From NCBI GenBank assembly GCA_019455285.1, contig JACFMS010000005.1, positions 1 to 64,000 of the forward strand: DNA of 64,000 nt, given 5' to 3'. Below, one piece after another: positions 16,601 through 25,510 of this stretch; within the stretch, counting starts at the first letter, position 1; each line of letters begins with the position of its first letter. The DNA comes from Sphingomonadales bacterium (lineage in GTDB: Bacteria > Pseudomonadota > Alphaproteobacteria > Sphingomonadales > Govanellaceae). The notes beneath the pieces are model-generated. The model saw only the letters and a program-made list of their open reading frames with translations. It made no database searches and had not been told where the DNA came from. Position numbers and translations under genes: made by a program.

Positions 16601-17875
16601 GTGAAGGACATTGCGACCGCGCCTCGCACGCCACTCGGCATTCCCATAGCCTGGTGGGTCGCCTTTGGCAGCGCCATTGGCCTAGCGGTGGGATTCAGCG
16701 CGGTGGCCTCGACGGTGTTCGGTCAGTTTGTTCCCTCGCTTTCGGAAGAGTTCGGCTGGACGCGAGCGAAGACGACGCTCGCGGTCGCCTTCGCCAATAT
16801 TCCATTGCTGATCATGGCGCCGCTGTTTGGCGTCCTGATTGATCGGGTTGGAGCATGGCGGACGTTGTGCCTGTCGCAGATAGCGGTGCCATTGCTGCTG
16901 ATGTCGCTGGCAACGCTGCAGGGTGGTCTTGTCCAGCTCTACGTCACTTTCCTCCTGCTGGCCCTACTAGGCGCCGGCACACTGCCGGCTGCCTACACAC
17001 GAATCATTCTGTCCTGGTTCGATCGGCGGCGCGGCATTGGATTTGGTATTGCGCTATCAGGCGTCGGTCTGGCGGCGCTCATCCTTCCACCCATTACCCA
17101 AGCGCTGATCGCGATGCTGGGCTGGCGAACCGCCATTGTCGCCATCGGCGTCGGCTTTCTGGCGGTAGGCGTTCTCAATGTCGCCACCCTGATGCGCATC
17201 CGCCCCCGCCTGCCAGGAGAAATCGATGCCGGCGCCACCGGCGAATCACACGCAGCAATTGACCCGAACAGCGGCGTCGTCTGGCGGGACGCGCTGCGCA
17301 CGATAACGTATTGGGGCATCGCACTCGCCTTCGTTCCGTTGGGGCTTGCTTCGATGGGGCTGCTTGTCAACCTGCCATCGATTCTCATGGATCGAGGGTA
17401 TTCACCATCCAGCGCCGCTTCGGTGGTCTCGATCCTCGGCGCAGCCCTTATCTTTTCCCGGCTAATCAGTGGATGGCTGTTGGACCATATCCACACGATG
17501 CTTGTCGTGGCCATGATCTTTGCGACGCCCGCGCTCGGCTTTATCTTGCTGTCTGGCACCAGTTCGGCCACCGTGACCGCCATCGCGGTCTTCCTCATCG
17601 CCTTCGGGATTGGGGCGGAGTTTGACGTGATGGCCTTCCTGCTGAGCCGCTTTTTCGGCCCCATATCTTATGGTGGGCTCTATGGCGGAACCTATGCCGC
17701 CTACAATATCGGGGTCGCGGTCGGCCCAACCTGGCTGGCGCATCAGTTCGACGTGAGCGGATCCTATGATATGGCGTTACTGCTGTTCGCCGGGCTGTTC
17801 GTGCTGTCGGGCATCATGTTGGTGCTGGTGGCGCGGCGCATACCGAAGCCTACAGAGTTTCTCGTTACTGCATGA
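16601..17875 (+). CDS. MFS transporter
   Basis: A 424-residue major facilitator with about 12 membrane segments. The loop 2-3 region FGVLIDRVGAWR carries the MFS motif A variant, and SWFDRRRGIGFGIALSGVGL after helix 4 resembles the monocarboxylate/oxalate-formate branch. Start is GTG at 16601 with AAGGAG upstream, 11 bp after the serine hydrolase stop, so the two are co-transcribed. It likely carries the substrate, or an organic acid made from it, across the inner membrane. It is the last gene of the cluster; a weak hairpin follows. Confidence 0.9.
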   Translation: MKDIATAPRTPLGIPIAWWVAFGSAIGLAVGFSAVASTVFGQFVPSLSEEFGWTRAKTTLAVAFANIPLLIMAPLFGVLIDRVGAWRTLCLSQIAVPLLLMSLATLQGGLVQLYVTFLLLALLGAGTLPAAYTRIILSWFDRRRGIGFGIALSGVGLAALILPPITQALIAMLGWRTAIVAIGVGFLAVGVLNVATLMRIRPRLPGEIDAGATGESHAAIDPNSGVVWRDALRTITYWGIALAFVPLGLASMGLLVNLPSILMDRGYSPSSAASVVSILGAALIFSRLISGWLLDHIHTMLVVAMIFATPALGFILLSGTSSATVTAIAVFLIAFGIGAEFDVMAFLLSRFFGPISYGGLYGGTYAAYNIGVAVGPTWLAHQFDVSGSYDMALLLFAGLFVLSGIMLVLVARRIPKPTEFLVTA

Positions 17876-17885
17876 CGATACCTAT

Positions 17886-17910
17886 CCGTCCGTCAATGAC
17901 GGGACGGTTT
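17886..17910 (+). terminator. possible terminator after MFS gene
   Basis: An imperfect hairpin (CCGTCCGTC, loop AAT, then GACG and GACGG with one bulged G) is followed by only three T residues, in the 69-bp gap between the convergent MFS and nudC genes. It is weak as a terminator but correctly placed. Confidence 0.35.
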
Positions 17911-17944
17911 CAGCCGGCAGCCTGCCATTTCATCCGCACGGCCA

Positions 17945-18844
17945 TCAACCGCCCTCCGCCCACGCCTTTAAAAGGTGGTGGGCGATGGCGATGGGCGGCG
18001 GCACGAAGAAATCCTTGGCTTTGCCGCACAGCGCCTGCCGGACCTCCTCGCGGCTGAACCAGCGCAGCTCCTCCAACTCGTCGCTGTCGGGGATAAGCTC
18101 TTCGCTTAGCGCCTCGGCCAAGCAGCCGATCATCAGGCTCGACGGGAACGGCCAGGGCTGGCTGGCGATATAGCGCACCCTGCCCACCACCACGCCGGCC
18201 TCTTCCATGATCTCGCGCCGCACCGCCTCCTCGATGCTCTCGCCGGCCTCGATGAAGCCGGCGAGCGCCGAGAACATCCCTGGCGGAAAGCGGCTCTGGC
18301 GGCCCATCAGGCAAAAGTCGCCCCGGGCCACCAGCATGATCGCCACCGGATCGACCCGGGGGAAATGCTCGGCGGCGCAGGTCTCGGTGATGCACTGGCG
18401 ATGCGCCCCGCCCCGCCGCACGGCGGTAGGCCCGCCGCAGACGGCGCAGAAGCGGTGCCGGGCGTGCCAGTCGACGAGCGAGCGCGCCAGGCCGGCCAGC
18501 GCCAGCTCGTCCGGCGGCAACAGGCCGGCGGCGGCGCGCAGGTCCACATAGTCCCCCCGCCCGGCGGGCAGGCTGAGGCCGCTCAGATCGAGGGCGAATC
18601 GCGGCTCGCCATCGATCAGGCCGAGGAGCACCGCCGGCCGCGCCGCCCAGGCGTCTTGCGGGATATCATCCGGCGCCAGCCAGCAGAGCGCCCCGCCGCG
18701 CAGGAGCGGCTTTAAGTCCGCCAGCGCCAACACCCGCAGGTCGCGGCTGTGGCGCTGTTCCTCCAACCATGTCCCGTCGTTCCGCCTCGCATCGGCGCGG
18801 TCGATTATGCCCCCGGTAAACGCTATCACCTGATTGTTCTCCAT
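17945..18844 (-). CDS. nudC: NAD(+) diphosphatase NudC
   Basis: A 299-residue NudC-type Nudix hydrolase that splits NADH/NAD and removes NAD caps from RNA. A four-cysteine zinc site is seen as CAVCGG and CITETC. The Nudix box follows, with GFIEAGESIEEAV and REIMEEAG, then a conserved SQPWPFPSSLM segment characteristic of NudC. The ATG at 18844 begins the recognisable N-terminal domain (MENNQVIAFTGG); the longer frame to 18997 would run through the SRP RNA gene and is rejected. It is divergent from ffs and dnaX, whose promoter lies within 20-50 bp of this start. Confidence 0.92.
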   Translation of the reverse strand: MENNQVIAFTGGIIDRADARRNDGTWLEEQRHSRDLRVLALADLKPLLRGGALCWLAPDDIPQDAWAARPAVLLGLIDGEPRFALDLSGLSLPAGRGDYVDLRAAAGLLPPDELALAGLARSLVDWHARHRFCAVCGGPTAVRRGGAHRQCITETCAAEHFPRVDPVAIMLVARGDFCLMGRQSRFPPGMFSALAGFIEAGESIEEAVRREIMEEAGVVVGRVRYIASQPWPFPSSLMIGCLAEALSEELIPDSDELEELRWFSREEVRQALCGKAKDFFVPPPIAIAHHLLKAWAEGG

Positions 18845-18859
18845 CTTGGCCCCCTGCAC

Positions 18860-18890
18860 TTGCACGTCGGGGCGAAATGCCCGATATACT
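18860..18890 (+). promoter_or_regulatory. promoter of SRP RNA
   Basis: TTGCAC (18860-18865) and TATACT (18885-18890) lie upstream of the 5' end of the SRP RNA, with a somewhat long 19-bp spacer. The -10 is 5 bp before the first paired base of the RNA. It overlaps the leader of divergent nudC. Confidence 0.55.
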
Positions 18891-18895
18891 GGACC

Positions 18896-18989
18896 GGGAG
18901 TCTGGCGGCGGGCAAGCTGCTCGCCAACCCGGTCAGGTCCGGAAGGAAGCAGCCGTAACGAGATTCGCTTGGGTCGCCTGCCAGCTCCC
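18896..18989 (+). ncRNA. ffs: signal recognition particle RNA, small (4.5S) type
   Basis: The highly conserved SRP RNA domain IV core is present: GGTCAGGTCCGG, then AAGGAAGCAGCC. The flanks GGGAG..CTGGC at the 5' side and GCCAGCTCCC at the 3' side pair to close a 94-nt hairpin. This RNA binds Ffh and directs membrane proteins to the translocon. It lies just upstream of dnaX, as in many alphaproteobacteria. The exact ends are set by the terminal pairing. Confidence 0.93.
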
Positions 18990-19048
18990 ACCCGCATTGA
19001 CGACGATGCGCCCCCTTATTTAAGCGCTGAGACGGAGACAGTCTCCCC

Positions 19049-20794
19049 ATGACCGACCTCGCCGGCCCCGCGACCACTGCCCGCGACGACGGCTATCGGG
19101 TGCTGGCCCGCAAGTACCGGCCACAGACCTTCGCCGAACTCATCGGCCAGGACGCCATGGTGCGCACCCTGGCCAACGCCATCGCCTCGGGCCGGCTGGC
19201 CCACGCGTTCATCCTCACCGGGGTGCGCGGCGTCGGCAAGACCTCCACCGCCCGCCTCATCGCCCGCGCCTTGAACTGCGTCGGCCCCGACGGCAAGGGC
19301 GGGCCGACGGTTGCCCCGTGCGGCCAATGCGAGCCCTGCCGCTCGATCGCCGATTCGCGCCATGTCGATGTGTTGGAAATGGACGCTGCCAGCCGCACCG
19401 GCGTTGAGGATATTCGCGAGATCATCGAGGGCGTGCGCTACAGCCCGGTGTCGGCGCGCTATAAAATCTACATCATCGACGAAGTGCACATGCTGTCGCG
19501 CAATGCGTTCAACGCGCTTCTAAAGACGCTGGAAGAACCGCCGCCCCATGTGAAATTCATCTTCGCCACCACCGAGATCCGCAAGGTGCCGGTGACCGTG
19601 CTGTCGCGTTGTCAGCGCTTCGACCTGAAACGGGTGGAGACGCGGCTCTTGATCGAGCACTTCCGCGCCATCGCCAAAAAAGAAAACGCCGAGATCGATG
19701 ACGCCGCGCTGGCGCTGATTGCGCGGGCCGCCGAAGGTTCGGTGCGCGATGGCTTATCGCTCCTCGATCAAGCAATCGCCCATGGCGGCGGCGTGGTGGA
19801 CGAAGCCCAAGTGCGCGACATGCTGGGGCTGGCCGACCGCGCGCAAGTGCTCGATCTTTATCGCGCCATCATGGCGGGCGAGGTTGAAGACGCGCTCTCG
19901 CGCCTGCGCAGCCAGTACGATCAAGGCGCCGATCCCCTGGTGGTGTTGCAGGATTTGTTGGAGCTGACGCATTGGGTGACAAGGCTCAAAGTGGCGCCCG
20001 ACGCCGGCAGCGATGTCGCGGTGAGCGAGGCCGAGCGCACCCTGGGCGGCGAGTTCGCCCGCGATCTCTCCATCCCGGTGTTGACCCGCACCTGGCAGAT
20101 GCTGTTGAAAGGTCTGGAGGAAGTGCGCGCCGCACCCTCGCCCATCGCCGCCGCCGAAATGATCATCGTGCGGCTGGCCCATGTCGCCGATCTGCCGAGC
20201 CCGGCCGAACTCGCCCGCCGGGCGATCAGTAGCCGATCGGCAACGCCCGCGCCAGGCCGCGCCGCATCATCGCCCCCAGCGCGCGGCGGCGGCGAGACCA
20301 GCGCTGTCAGCGTTGCCCGCAGCGCGCCCATGGCAGCGCCGGAATCGGCACCCACCGCCTACGCAGAACCGCAGCGCTTTGCCGATGTGGTGGCGCTGTT
20401 TGAGACCCATCGCGAAATGCGCATCGCGCAAAACTTGACCGACAACGTGCATCTGGTGCGCTTCGCGCCCGGCCGTCTGGAGGTGCGCTTAAAGCCGGAA
20501 GCGCCGGCGGATCTGTTGAACAAGGTCACCAGCCGCCTTAAAGAGTGGACCGGCCGGCCGTGGATCGTCAGCCTGTCGCAGGACGACGGCGAGGCGACGC
20601 TGCACGATCAGGAACAGGCGATGAAGGCGCGGCTGCGCGCCGAGATCGAACGCGATCCCTTGGTGCGCGATATTCTCGCAGCATTCCCCGGCGCGGAAAT
20701 CACCGATATTCGCGATCGCGCGTCATCCGGTGAGCTTGAAGAAATGTTTACGCCCGAAGGATCGGATGTCGACGCCTTCGGACTCGATGATTAG
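19049..20794 (+). CDS. dnaX: DNA polymerase III subunit gamma/tau
   Basis: A 581-residue clamp-loader ATPase subunit. Domain I has RPQTFAELIGQD, Walker A GVRGVGKTSTAR near residue 58, a four-cysteine zinc module (CGQCEPC and the preceding Cys), Walker B DEVHML and the SRC sensor motif. The C-terminal third (from about residue 400) is the tau-type region that contacts the polymerase and helicase. No E. coli-like slippery site is evident at the expected place, so only the full-length form is predicted. It is followed by ybaB (21-bp gap) and recR in the usual order. Confidence 0.96.
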   Translation: MTDLAGPATTARDDGYRVLARKYRPQTFAELIGQDAMVRTLANAIASGRLAHAFILTGVRGVGKTSTARLIARALNCVGPDGKGGPTVAPCGQCEPCRSIADSRHVDVLEMDAASRTGVEDIREIIEGVRYSPVSARYKIYIIDEVHMLSRNAFNALLKTLEEPPPHVKFIFATTEIRKVPVTVLSRCQRFDLKRVETRLLIEHFRAIAKKENAEIDDAALALIARAAEGSVRDGLSLLDQAIAHGGGVVDEAQVRDMLGLADRAQVLDLYRAIMAGEVEDALSRLRSQYDQGADPLVVLQDLLELTHWVTRLKVAPDAGSDVAVSEAERTLGGEFARDLSIPVLTRTWQMLLKGLEEVRAAPSPIAAAEMIIVRLAHVADLPSPAELARRAISSRSATPAPGRAASSPPARGGGETSAVSVARSAPMAAPESAPTAYAEPQRFADVVALFETHREMRIAQNLTDNVHLVRFAPGRLEVRLKPEAPADLLNKVTSRLKEWTGRPWIVSLSQDDGEATLHDQEQAMKARLRAEIERDPLVRDILAAFPGAEITDIRDRASSGELEEMFTPEGSDVDAFGLDD

Positions 20795-20815
20795 CAAGTT
20801 GAAGAAAGGGCGCTG

Positions 20816-21139
20816 ATGAAAAATCTTGGCCAATTGATGAAGCAGGCGCAGCAGGTGCAGGAGCGCATGCAGGCGATGCAGACGGCGCTGGAGGCCATGG
20901 AAGTAACGGGCAGCGCCGGTGGCGGCATGGTCAGCGTCACCCTGAACGGCAAGGGCGCGCTTCATGGCGTCAAGATCGACCCGTCGCTTCTGGTGGCGGA
21001 CGAGGTCGAGGTGCTCGAAGACCTTCTCAAGGCCGCGCACGCCGATGCCCGCGCCAAGGTCGAGGCGCGCATGAGCGAGGAAATGAGCAAGATCACCGGC
21101 GGCATGCCGCTGCCGCCCGGCTTCAAAATGCCGTTCTGA
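20816..21139 (+). CDS. YbaB/EbfC nucleoid-associated protein
   Basis: A 107-residue small DNA-binding protein of the YbaB/EbfC family. It starts with an amphipathic helix ([19 protein letters not shown]) and has the family core [20 protein letters not shown], and it ends with the typical [12 protein letters not shown] tail. Dimers bind DNA with little sequence preference. It lies between dnaX and recR, and its stop overlaps the recR start by one base (TGATG), so it is coupled to recombination-repair functions. Confidence 0.95.
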   Translation: MKNLGQLMKQAQQVQERMQAMQTALEAMEVTGSAGGGMVSVTLNGKGALHGVKIDPSLLVADEVEVLEDLLKAAHADARAKVEARMSEEMSKITGGMPLPPGFKMPF

Positions 21140-21747
21140 TGGCCAGCGCTTCTACCCAGGGCTCGGAACTTGAAAACCTGATCCGGCTCCTTGCCAAGCT
21201 GCCGGGCTTGGGCCCGCGTTCGGCGCGGCGCGCGGTTCTTTATCTGATCAAACGCAAGGAAAGCTTGATGCTGCCGTTGGCGCAAGCATTGGAGGCGGCG
21301 GCCGAGCATGTCGCGCCGTGTCGCGTGTGCGGCAATCTTGATACCGCCAATCCTTGCCAATTGTGCAGCGATCCGCGCCGCGATCGCGCGCTGGTGTGCG
21401 TGGTCGAGGATGTCAGCGATCTGTGGGCGTTGGAGCGTGCCGGCGCCTATCGCGGGCTTTATCATGTGCTGGGCGGCGTGCTCTCCGCGCTCGATGGCGT
21501 TGGTCCGGAAGATCTCAACATCGCCAGCCTGGTGGAACGGGTGCGCGGCGGCGAGATCAAGGAAGTGATCCTGGCTACCAACGCCACCGTGGATGGACAG
21601 ACCACCGCCCATTACATCATGGACCGGCTGGCGCAAACCAACGTCGCCGTCTCGCAATTGGCGCATGGCGTGCCGGTGGGTGGCGAACTTGATTACTTGG
21701 ACGAAGGCACCCTTGCCGCCGCCTTGAAAAGCCGCCGGCCGTTTTAG
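21139..21747 (+). CDS. recR: recombination protein RecR
   Basis: A 202-residue RecR, part of RecFOR-dependent gap repair. The N-terminal helix-hairpin-helix ([16 protein letters not shown]) is followed by a zinc site (CRVC and CQLC) and a Toprim domain with [12 protein letters not shown]. The C-terminal Walker-like [16 protein letters not shown] is intact. Length is standard. It is the end of the dnaX-ybaB-recR operon; two hairpins follow at once. Confidence 0.96.
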   Translation: MASASTQGSELENLIRLLAKLPGLGPRSARRAVLYLIKRKESLMLPLAQALEAAAEHVAPCRVCGNLDTANPCQLCSDPRRDRALVCVVEDVSDLWALERAGAYRGLYHVLGGVLSALDGVGPEDLNIASLVERVRGGEIKEVILATNATVDGQTTAHYIMDRLAQTNVAVSQLAHGVPVGGELDYLDEGTLAAALKSRRPF

Positions 21748-21765
21748 GGGATCATGGAGCAAAAG

Positions 21766-21906
21766 CCTTCCCCCTTTGATGGGGGAAGGTTTGGATGGGG
21801 GTGATGGTTATCGCGAGAAAAGCCGATGTCGCAAGCACTTCTCACCCCCACCCGTCCGCCGTCGCTTAACGCTCCGTCAAACGACCTCCCCCATCCAGGG
21901 GGAGGT
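21766..21906. repeat. dyad-rich intergenic element after recR
   Basis: A 141-bp non-coding element between recR and rmuC, which converge. It has a perfect 9-bp hairpin at each end (CCTTCCCCC/GGGGGAAGG at 21766-21789; ACCTCCCCC/GGGGGAGGT at 21884-21906) and an internal pairing GGGGGTGA/TCACCCCC. It resembles widespread intergenic repeat families and may serve as a bidirectional terminator. No gene is seen in it. Confidence 0.6.
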
Positions 21907-21916
21907 TAAGTTACTT

Positions 21917-23044
21917 TTACTCCCTCGCCACCAAGGTCGGGCGGGGTTTGGCCGCGCCGGCGAGGGCGTCCGGCTCTTCCAGCTCCACCGCTTCGATGCG
22001 TTCGGCGCGGCTGGCGATCTTGGCGGTGGAAATACCGATCTGTTTTAAATCCTGTTCCGCCTGAGCAAAGTGCGTTTGCAGTTTTTCCACCCGCTCATCA
22101 AGACGACCGACATCGGCGAGCGGCAATCCGACCTCGCGCTGGATGACGTGCGCCTGCTCGCGCATTTGCGCGTCTTTCAACACCGCGCGCACGGTGTTCA
22201 AGGTCGCCATCAAGGTGGTGGGCGAGACGATCCACACCCGCGCCGCGTAGGCCTTTTCCATCACACCCTGAAACGAGGCGTGCAGTTCGGCGTAGACCGC
22301 TTCGCTGGGCAGGAACATCAGCGCCGATTCCGCGGTCTCGCCGGCGATGATGTAGCGCTCGGCGATGGCCGTCACATGGCGCAGCACATCGGCGGCGAAC
22401 TGCCGCGACGCCGACACTCGCGCGCCGTCATCGGCAGCATTGCGGAGCGCCTGATAGCTTTCCAAGGGAAACTTGGCGTCAATGACGATGGTCCCCGGCG
22501 GATTAGGCAGCTTGATCAGGCAGTCGGCGCGCTTGTTGTTGGACAGCACCGCCTGGAATTCATAAGCCGAGGGCGGCAGCGCGTTCTGCACGATGGCGTT
22601 CAATTGAATTTCGCCGAACGCGCCGCGCGCCTGCTTGTTGGCGAGAATGTCCTGCAAGCCGATCACCTGACCGGAGAGCTCGCTGATATGCTTTTGCGCC
22701 TCGTCGATGACGGTAAGCCGGGTTTGCAGCTCGCCGATGGTCTTGGCGGTAGTGGTGGCGGATTTCTCCAATCCCTCGCCCAGGCGCTGCGATACCGCGT
22801 CCAACCGCTCTTCCAGGGATTTCGTTAACTGCGCCGTGGCCCGCGCCTGGGAATCCGCCAGCTGGCCCACCCGGCCGGCCAGTTCACGGTTGGCGGCATC
22901 GAGCGAACTGGCGATCTGGGTCAATTGGTCGATCCTGGCCTGGGCCTCGGCGCGGCCCCGCTCCCCTTTAAGCCACAGCACCACAACGGCCAGCGCCGCC
23001 GCCGCGGCGGCGGCAATCAGGCCAACCAGGGGATCAACCATCAT
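21917..23044 (-). CDS. rmuC: DNA recombination protein RmuC homolog
   Basis: A 375-residue RmuC-family protein. An N-terminal membrane helix (about residues 3-24) is followed by a long coiled coil (about 25-150) and a PD-(D/E)XK-like nuclease core with VLSNNKRADCLIKLP and VIDAKFPLESYQ. A conserved FLPSEAVYAEL stretch is near residue 240. The family limits inversions at short inverted repeats in E. coli. It converges with recR across the dyad element and is divergent from def. Confidence 0.92.
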   Translation of the reverse strand: MMVDPLVGLIAAAAAAALAVVVLWLKGERGRAEAQARIDQLTQIASSLDAANRELAGRVGQLADSQARATAQLTKSLEERLDAVSQRLGEGLEKSATTTAKTIGELQTRLTVIDEAQKHISELSGQVIGLQDILANKQARGAFGEIQLNAIVQNALPPSAYEFQAVLSNNKRADCLIKLPNPPGTIVIDAKFPLESYQALRNAADDGARVSASRQFAADVLRHVTAIAERYIIAGETAESALMFLPSEAVYAELHASFQGVMEKAYAARVWIVSPTTLMATLNTVRAVLKDAQMREQAHVIQREVGLPLADVGRLDERVEKLQTHFAQAEQDLKQIGISTAKIASRAERIEAVELEEPDALAGAAKPRPTLVARE

Positions 23045-23105
23045 CTGCCCATGCTCCTTGACGGGGTCCGGCCCCCATATTACCTAAACCATCACCACTT
23101 ACCTT

Positions 23106-23636
23106 ATGGAAAATGCCATGGCCCTGTTGCCCATCCTCACCGCGCCCGACCCGCGCCTGAAGGCCGTCTCCAACCCGGTGGCGGCGGTGGACGATGATTT
23201 GCGCCGGCTGATGGACGACATGCTGGAGACCATGTACGACGCCCCCGGGGTCGGCCTGGCGGCGATCCAGGTCGGGGTGGCGAAAAGGCTGTTGGTCATC
23301 GACACCGCCGGCGAGGGCGAAGCGCGCCAGCCCCATTTCTTTGTCAACCCTGAAATCCTGTGGGTGTCCGAGGAACTAGCCCTTTACAATGAAGGCTGCC
23401 TGTCGGTGCCCGAGCATTATGCCGACGTGGAGCGACCGGCGGAGGTGCGGGTGCGCTATCTCGACTACCACGGTAATCCTCAGGAAATCCACGCCACCGG
23501 GCTTCTCGCCACCTGCCTCCAGCACGAAATGGATCACCTGGACGGCATTCTCTTTATTGACCACATCTCGGCCCTCAAACGCGGCATGATCCTGCGTAAA
23601 TTGAAGAAGGCGCAGCGTCTTGGCGCTGTCGGCTGA
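23106..23636 (+). CDS. def: peptide deformylase
   Basis: A 176-residue iron-dependent deformylase that removes the formyl group from nascent proteins. All three motifs are present: [16 protein letters not shown] (metal Cys) and QHEMDHLDG (metal His pair with catalytic Glu). The start could be 23106 or the ATG four codons later. It is directly followed by the formyltransferase fusion gene, the enzyme of the opposite reaction on initiator tRNA, so they form an operon. Confidence 0.96.
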   Translation: MENAMALLPILTAPDPRLKAVSNPVAAVDDDLRRLMDDMLETMYDAPGVGLAAIQVGVAKRLLVIDTAGEGEARQPHFFVNPEILWVSEELALYNEGCLSVPEHYADVERPAEVRVRYLDYHGNPQEIHATGLLATCLQHEMDHLDGILFIDHISALKRGMILRKLKKAQRLGAVG

Positions 23637-23649
23637 GAGCGGCCGGATC

Positions 23650-25335
23650 GTGCCCGCCCCCTTGCGCCTCGCCTTCATGGGCACGCCGGATTTCGCCGTG
23701 CCGGCCTTGCGGGCGCTCCATGACGCAGGCCACCAAATAACCGCCGTCTATAGCCAGCCGCCCCGCCCGGCGGGACGCGGGCAACAGCCGCGCCCGTCGC
23801 CGGTGGCCGAGGCGGCCGTCGCCCTGGGTCTTCCCGTCCATACCCCGCCCAGCTTGAAGGACCCGGCCGAGGTCGAGCGGCTGCGGGCGCTTCATCTCGA
23901 CGCCATCGTGGTGGTGGCTTACGGCCTGATGCTGCCCAAGGCCGTGCTCGACCTGCCGCGGCTGGGCTGTTTCAACGTCCATGGCTCGCTGCTGCCGCGC
24001 TGGCGCGGGGCCGCCCCCATCCAGCGGGCGATTCTGGCCGGCGACTTGGAGACCGGCGTTACCATCATGAACATGGACGCCGGGCTCGACACCGGGCCGA
24101 TGGTCTTGAAAGAAGCGACGCTGATTACCGAGGCCGACACCGCCGGCACGCTCCATGACCGCTTGAGCGAGATCGGCGCATCGCTCATGGCGCGCGCCCT
24201 GGCCGGCATCGCCGCCGGCGAGCTGACGGCGCGGCCGCAACCGGACGAGGGGGTGACTTATGCCGCCAAGATCGACAAGCGCGAGGCCCGCATCGACTGG
24301 ACGCGCTCGGCCGTTGACGTCAAGCGGCAAATCCATGCCTTCTCGCCCTATCCCGGCGCGTGGTTTGAACTGAATGGCGCACGGGTCAAAGCGCTGGCGG
24401 CGCAGGCAGTGGACCTGGGCGGCGCGCCGGGCACGGTGATTGCCCCGCCGTTGACCGTCGCCTGCGGCGAAGGCGCGGTGGCGATCACCCGCTTGCAACG
24501 CGAAGGCAAAGCGGCGATGGACGCGGCAACTTTTGCCCGTGGACTGCCAATCCCCCTTGGCAGCGTGCTGGGCTGCCGGCACAGTACGCCCAAGCCGCGC
24601 TACAAGCTCCTTTTAGAATATGACGGCAGCCGGTTTGTCGGCTGGCAGGCGCAGGCCAACGGGCCGAGCGTGCAAAGCGCGCTGGAGGCCGCCATTCTAT
24701 CGTTTTGCGGCGAGAGCGTGCGCCTGCACGCCGCCGGCCGCACCGACGCCGGCGTGCACGCGCTGGGCATGGTGGCGCACTTCGACTTGGCCGCACCCCG
24801 CCCCCTCGAGCGCATCGAAGGCGCGCTCAACTTCTATCTTAGTCAACAAGGCATCGCCGTGCTTGGCGCGCAAGAAGTGGCGGGGGATTTTCACGCCCGC
24901 TTCTCGGCCATCCGCCGCACCTATCTTTACCGCATCATCAACCGCCGCGCGCCGTTGACGCTCGATCGCGATAAGGCGTGGCAGGTACCGATCCCGCTCG
25001 ACGATGAAGCCATGCACGAAGCGGCGCAGCGCCTGGTGGGCAAGCACGACTTCACCACCTTTCGCCATGCCCAATGTCAGGCGGCGTCGCCGGTCAAGAC
25101 CCTCGATCATTTGGTGGTCGAGCGCGACGGCGCGGAGATTTTCATTCACACCGCCGCGCGCTCGTTTCTGCACCATCAGGTGCGTTCCATGGTCGGCACG
25201 CTGAAGCTGGTGGGCGAAGGCAAATGGACGGCGGATGACGTTACCCGTGCGCTCGAAGCATGCGACCGCGCCGCCTGCGGCCCCACCGCGCCGCCCGATG
25301 GGCTTTATTTCGTTGCGGCGGATTATGAAAGTTGA
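23650..25335 (+). CDS. fmt-truA: fused methionyl-tRNA formyltransferase / tRNA pseudouridine synthase TruA
   Basis: A single 561-codon frame joins two enzymes that are normally separate. Residues 1-308 are a full Fmt: [15 protein letters not shown], the active-site [15 protein letters not shown], and the C-terminal OB domain ending PLGSVLG. After a seven-residue linker (CRHSTPK), residues 316-561 are a full Tru[12 protein letters not shown], then [11 protein letters not shown] with catalytic Asp366, through [14 protein letters not shown] at 23650 is preferred because it fits the family start, lying 13 bp after def; TTG at 23620 is an alternative. Separate genes in this order are usual in alphaproteobacteria, so loss of the intervening stop is inferred. 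Confidence 0.9.
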   Translation: MPAPLRLAFMGTPDFAVPALRALHDAGHQITAVYSQPPRPAGRGQQPRPSPVAEAAVALGLPVHTPPSLKDPAEVERLRALHLDAIVVVAYGLMLPKAVLDLPRLGCFNVHGSLLPRWRGAAPIQRAILAGDLETGVTIMNMDAGLDTGPMVLKEATLITEADTAGTLHDRLSEIGASLMARALAGIAAGELTARPQPDEGVTYAAKIDKREARIDWTRSAVDVKRQIHAFSPYPGAWFELNGARVKALAAQAVDLGGAPGTVIAPPLTVACGEGAVAITRLQREGKAAMDAATFARGLPIPLGSVLGCRHSTPKPRYKLLLEYDGSRFVGWQAQANGPSVQSALEAAILSFCGESVRLHAAGRTDAGVHALGMVAHFDLAAPRPLERIEGALNFYLSQQGIAVLGAQEVAGDFHARFSAIRRTYLYRIINRRAPLTLDRDKAWQVPIPLDDEAMHEAAQRLVGKHDFTTFRHAQCQAASPVKTLDHLVVERDGAEIFIHTAARSFLHHQVRSMVGTLKLVGEGKWTADDVTRALEACDRAACGPTAPPDGLYFVAADYES

Positions 25336-25375
25336 ATATGTTTATGACTCAGATAATCGCGAGGAACGCAGTGAC

Positions 25376-25467
25376 TCCCCCTCACCCTACCCTCTCCCTC
25401 GAGGGAGAGGGGTACGAAGGGTTGGCGAGCGTCTATGCGAGCCTTACCCGAAGTTGGGTGAGGGGGA
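25376..25467. repeat. nested palindromic intergenic repeat
   Basis: The gap between truA and dapE (convergent) holds a 20-bp perfect palindrome (25391-25410, CCTCTCCCTC and its complement). This is enclosed in a 12-bp perfect inverted repeat, TCCCCCTCACCC (25376-25387) and GGGTGAGGGGGA (25456-25467). This is the form of a widespread family of repeats in proteobacteria. It could act as a two-way terminator. No gene is seen in the 175-bp gap. Confidence 0.65.
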
Positions 25468-25510
25468 TGATAAGTGAGTTGATGACAGCACTGTATTCTA
25501 GGAAAACACT

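Noticed and set aside
19670-19690. A-rich run in dnaX as a possible programmed frameshift site
   Set aside because: It lies inside the ATPase domain, far before the position where a gamma product would end, and lacks the usual slippery heptamer plus hairpin.
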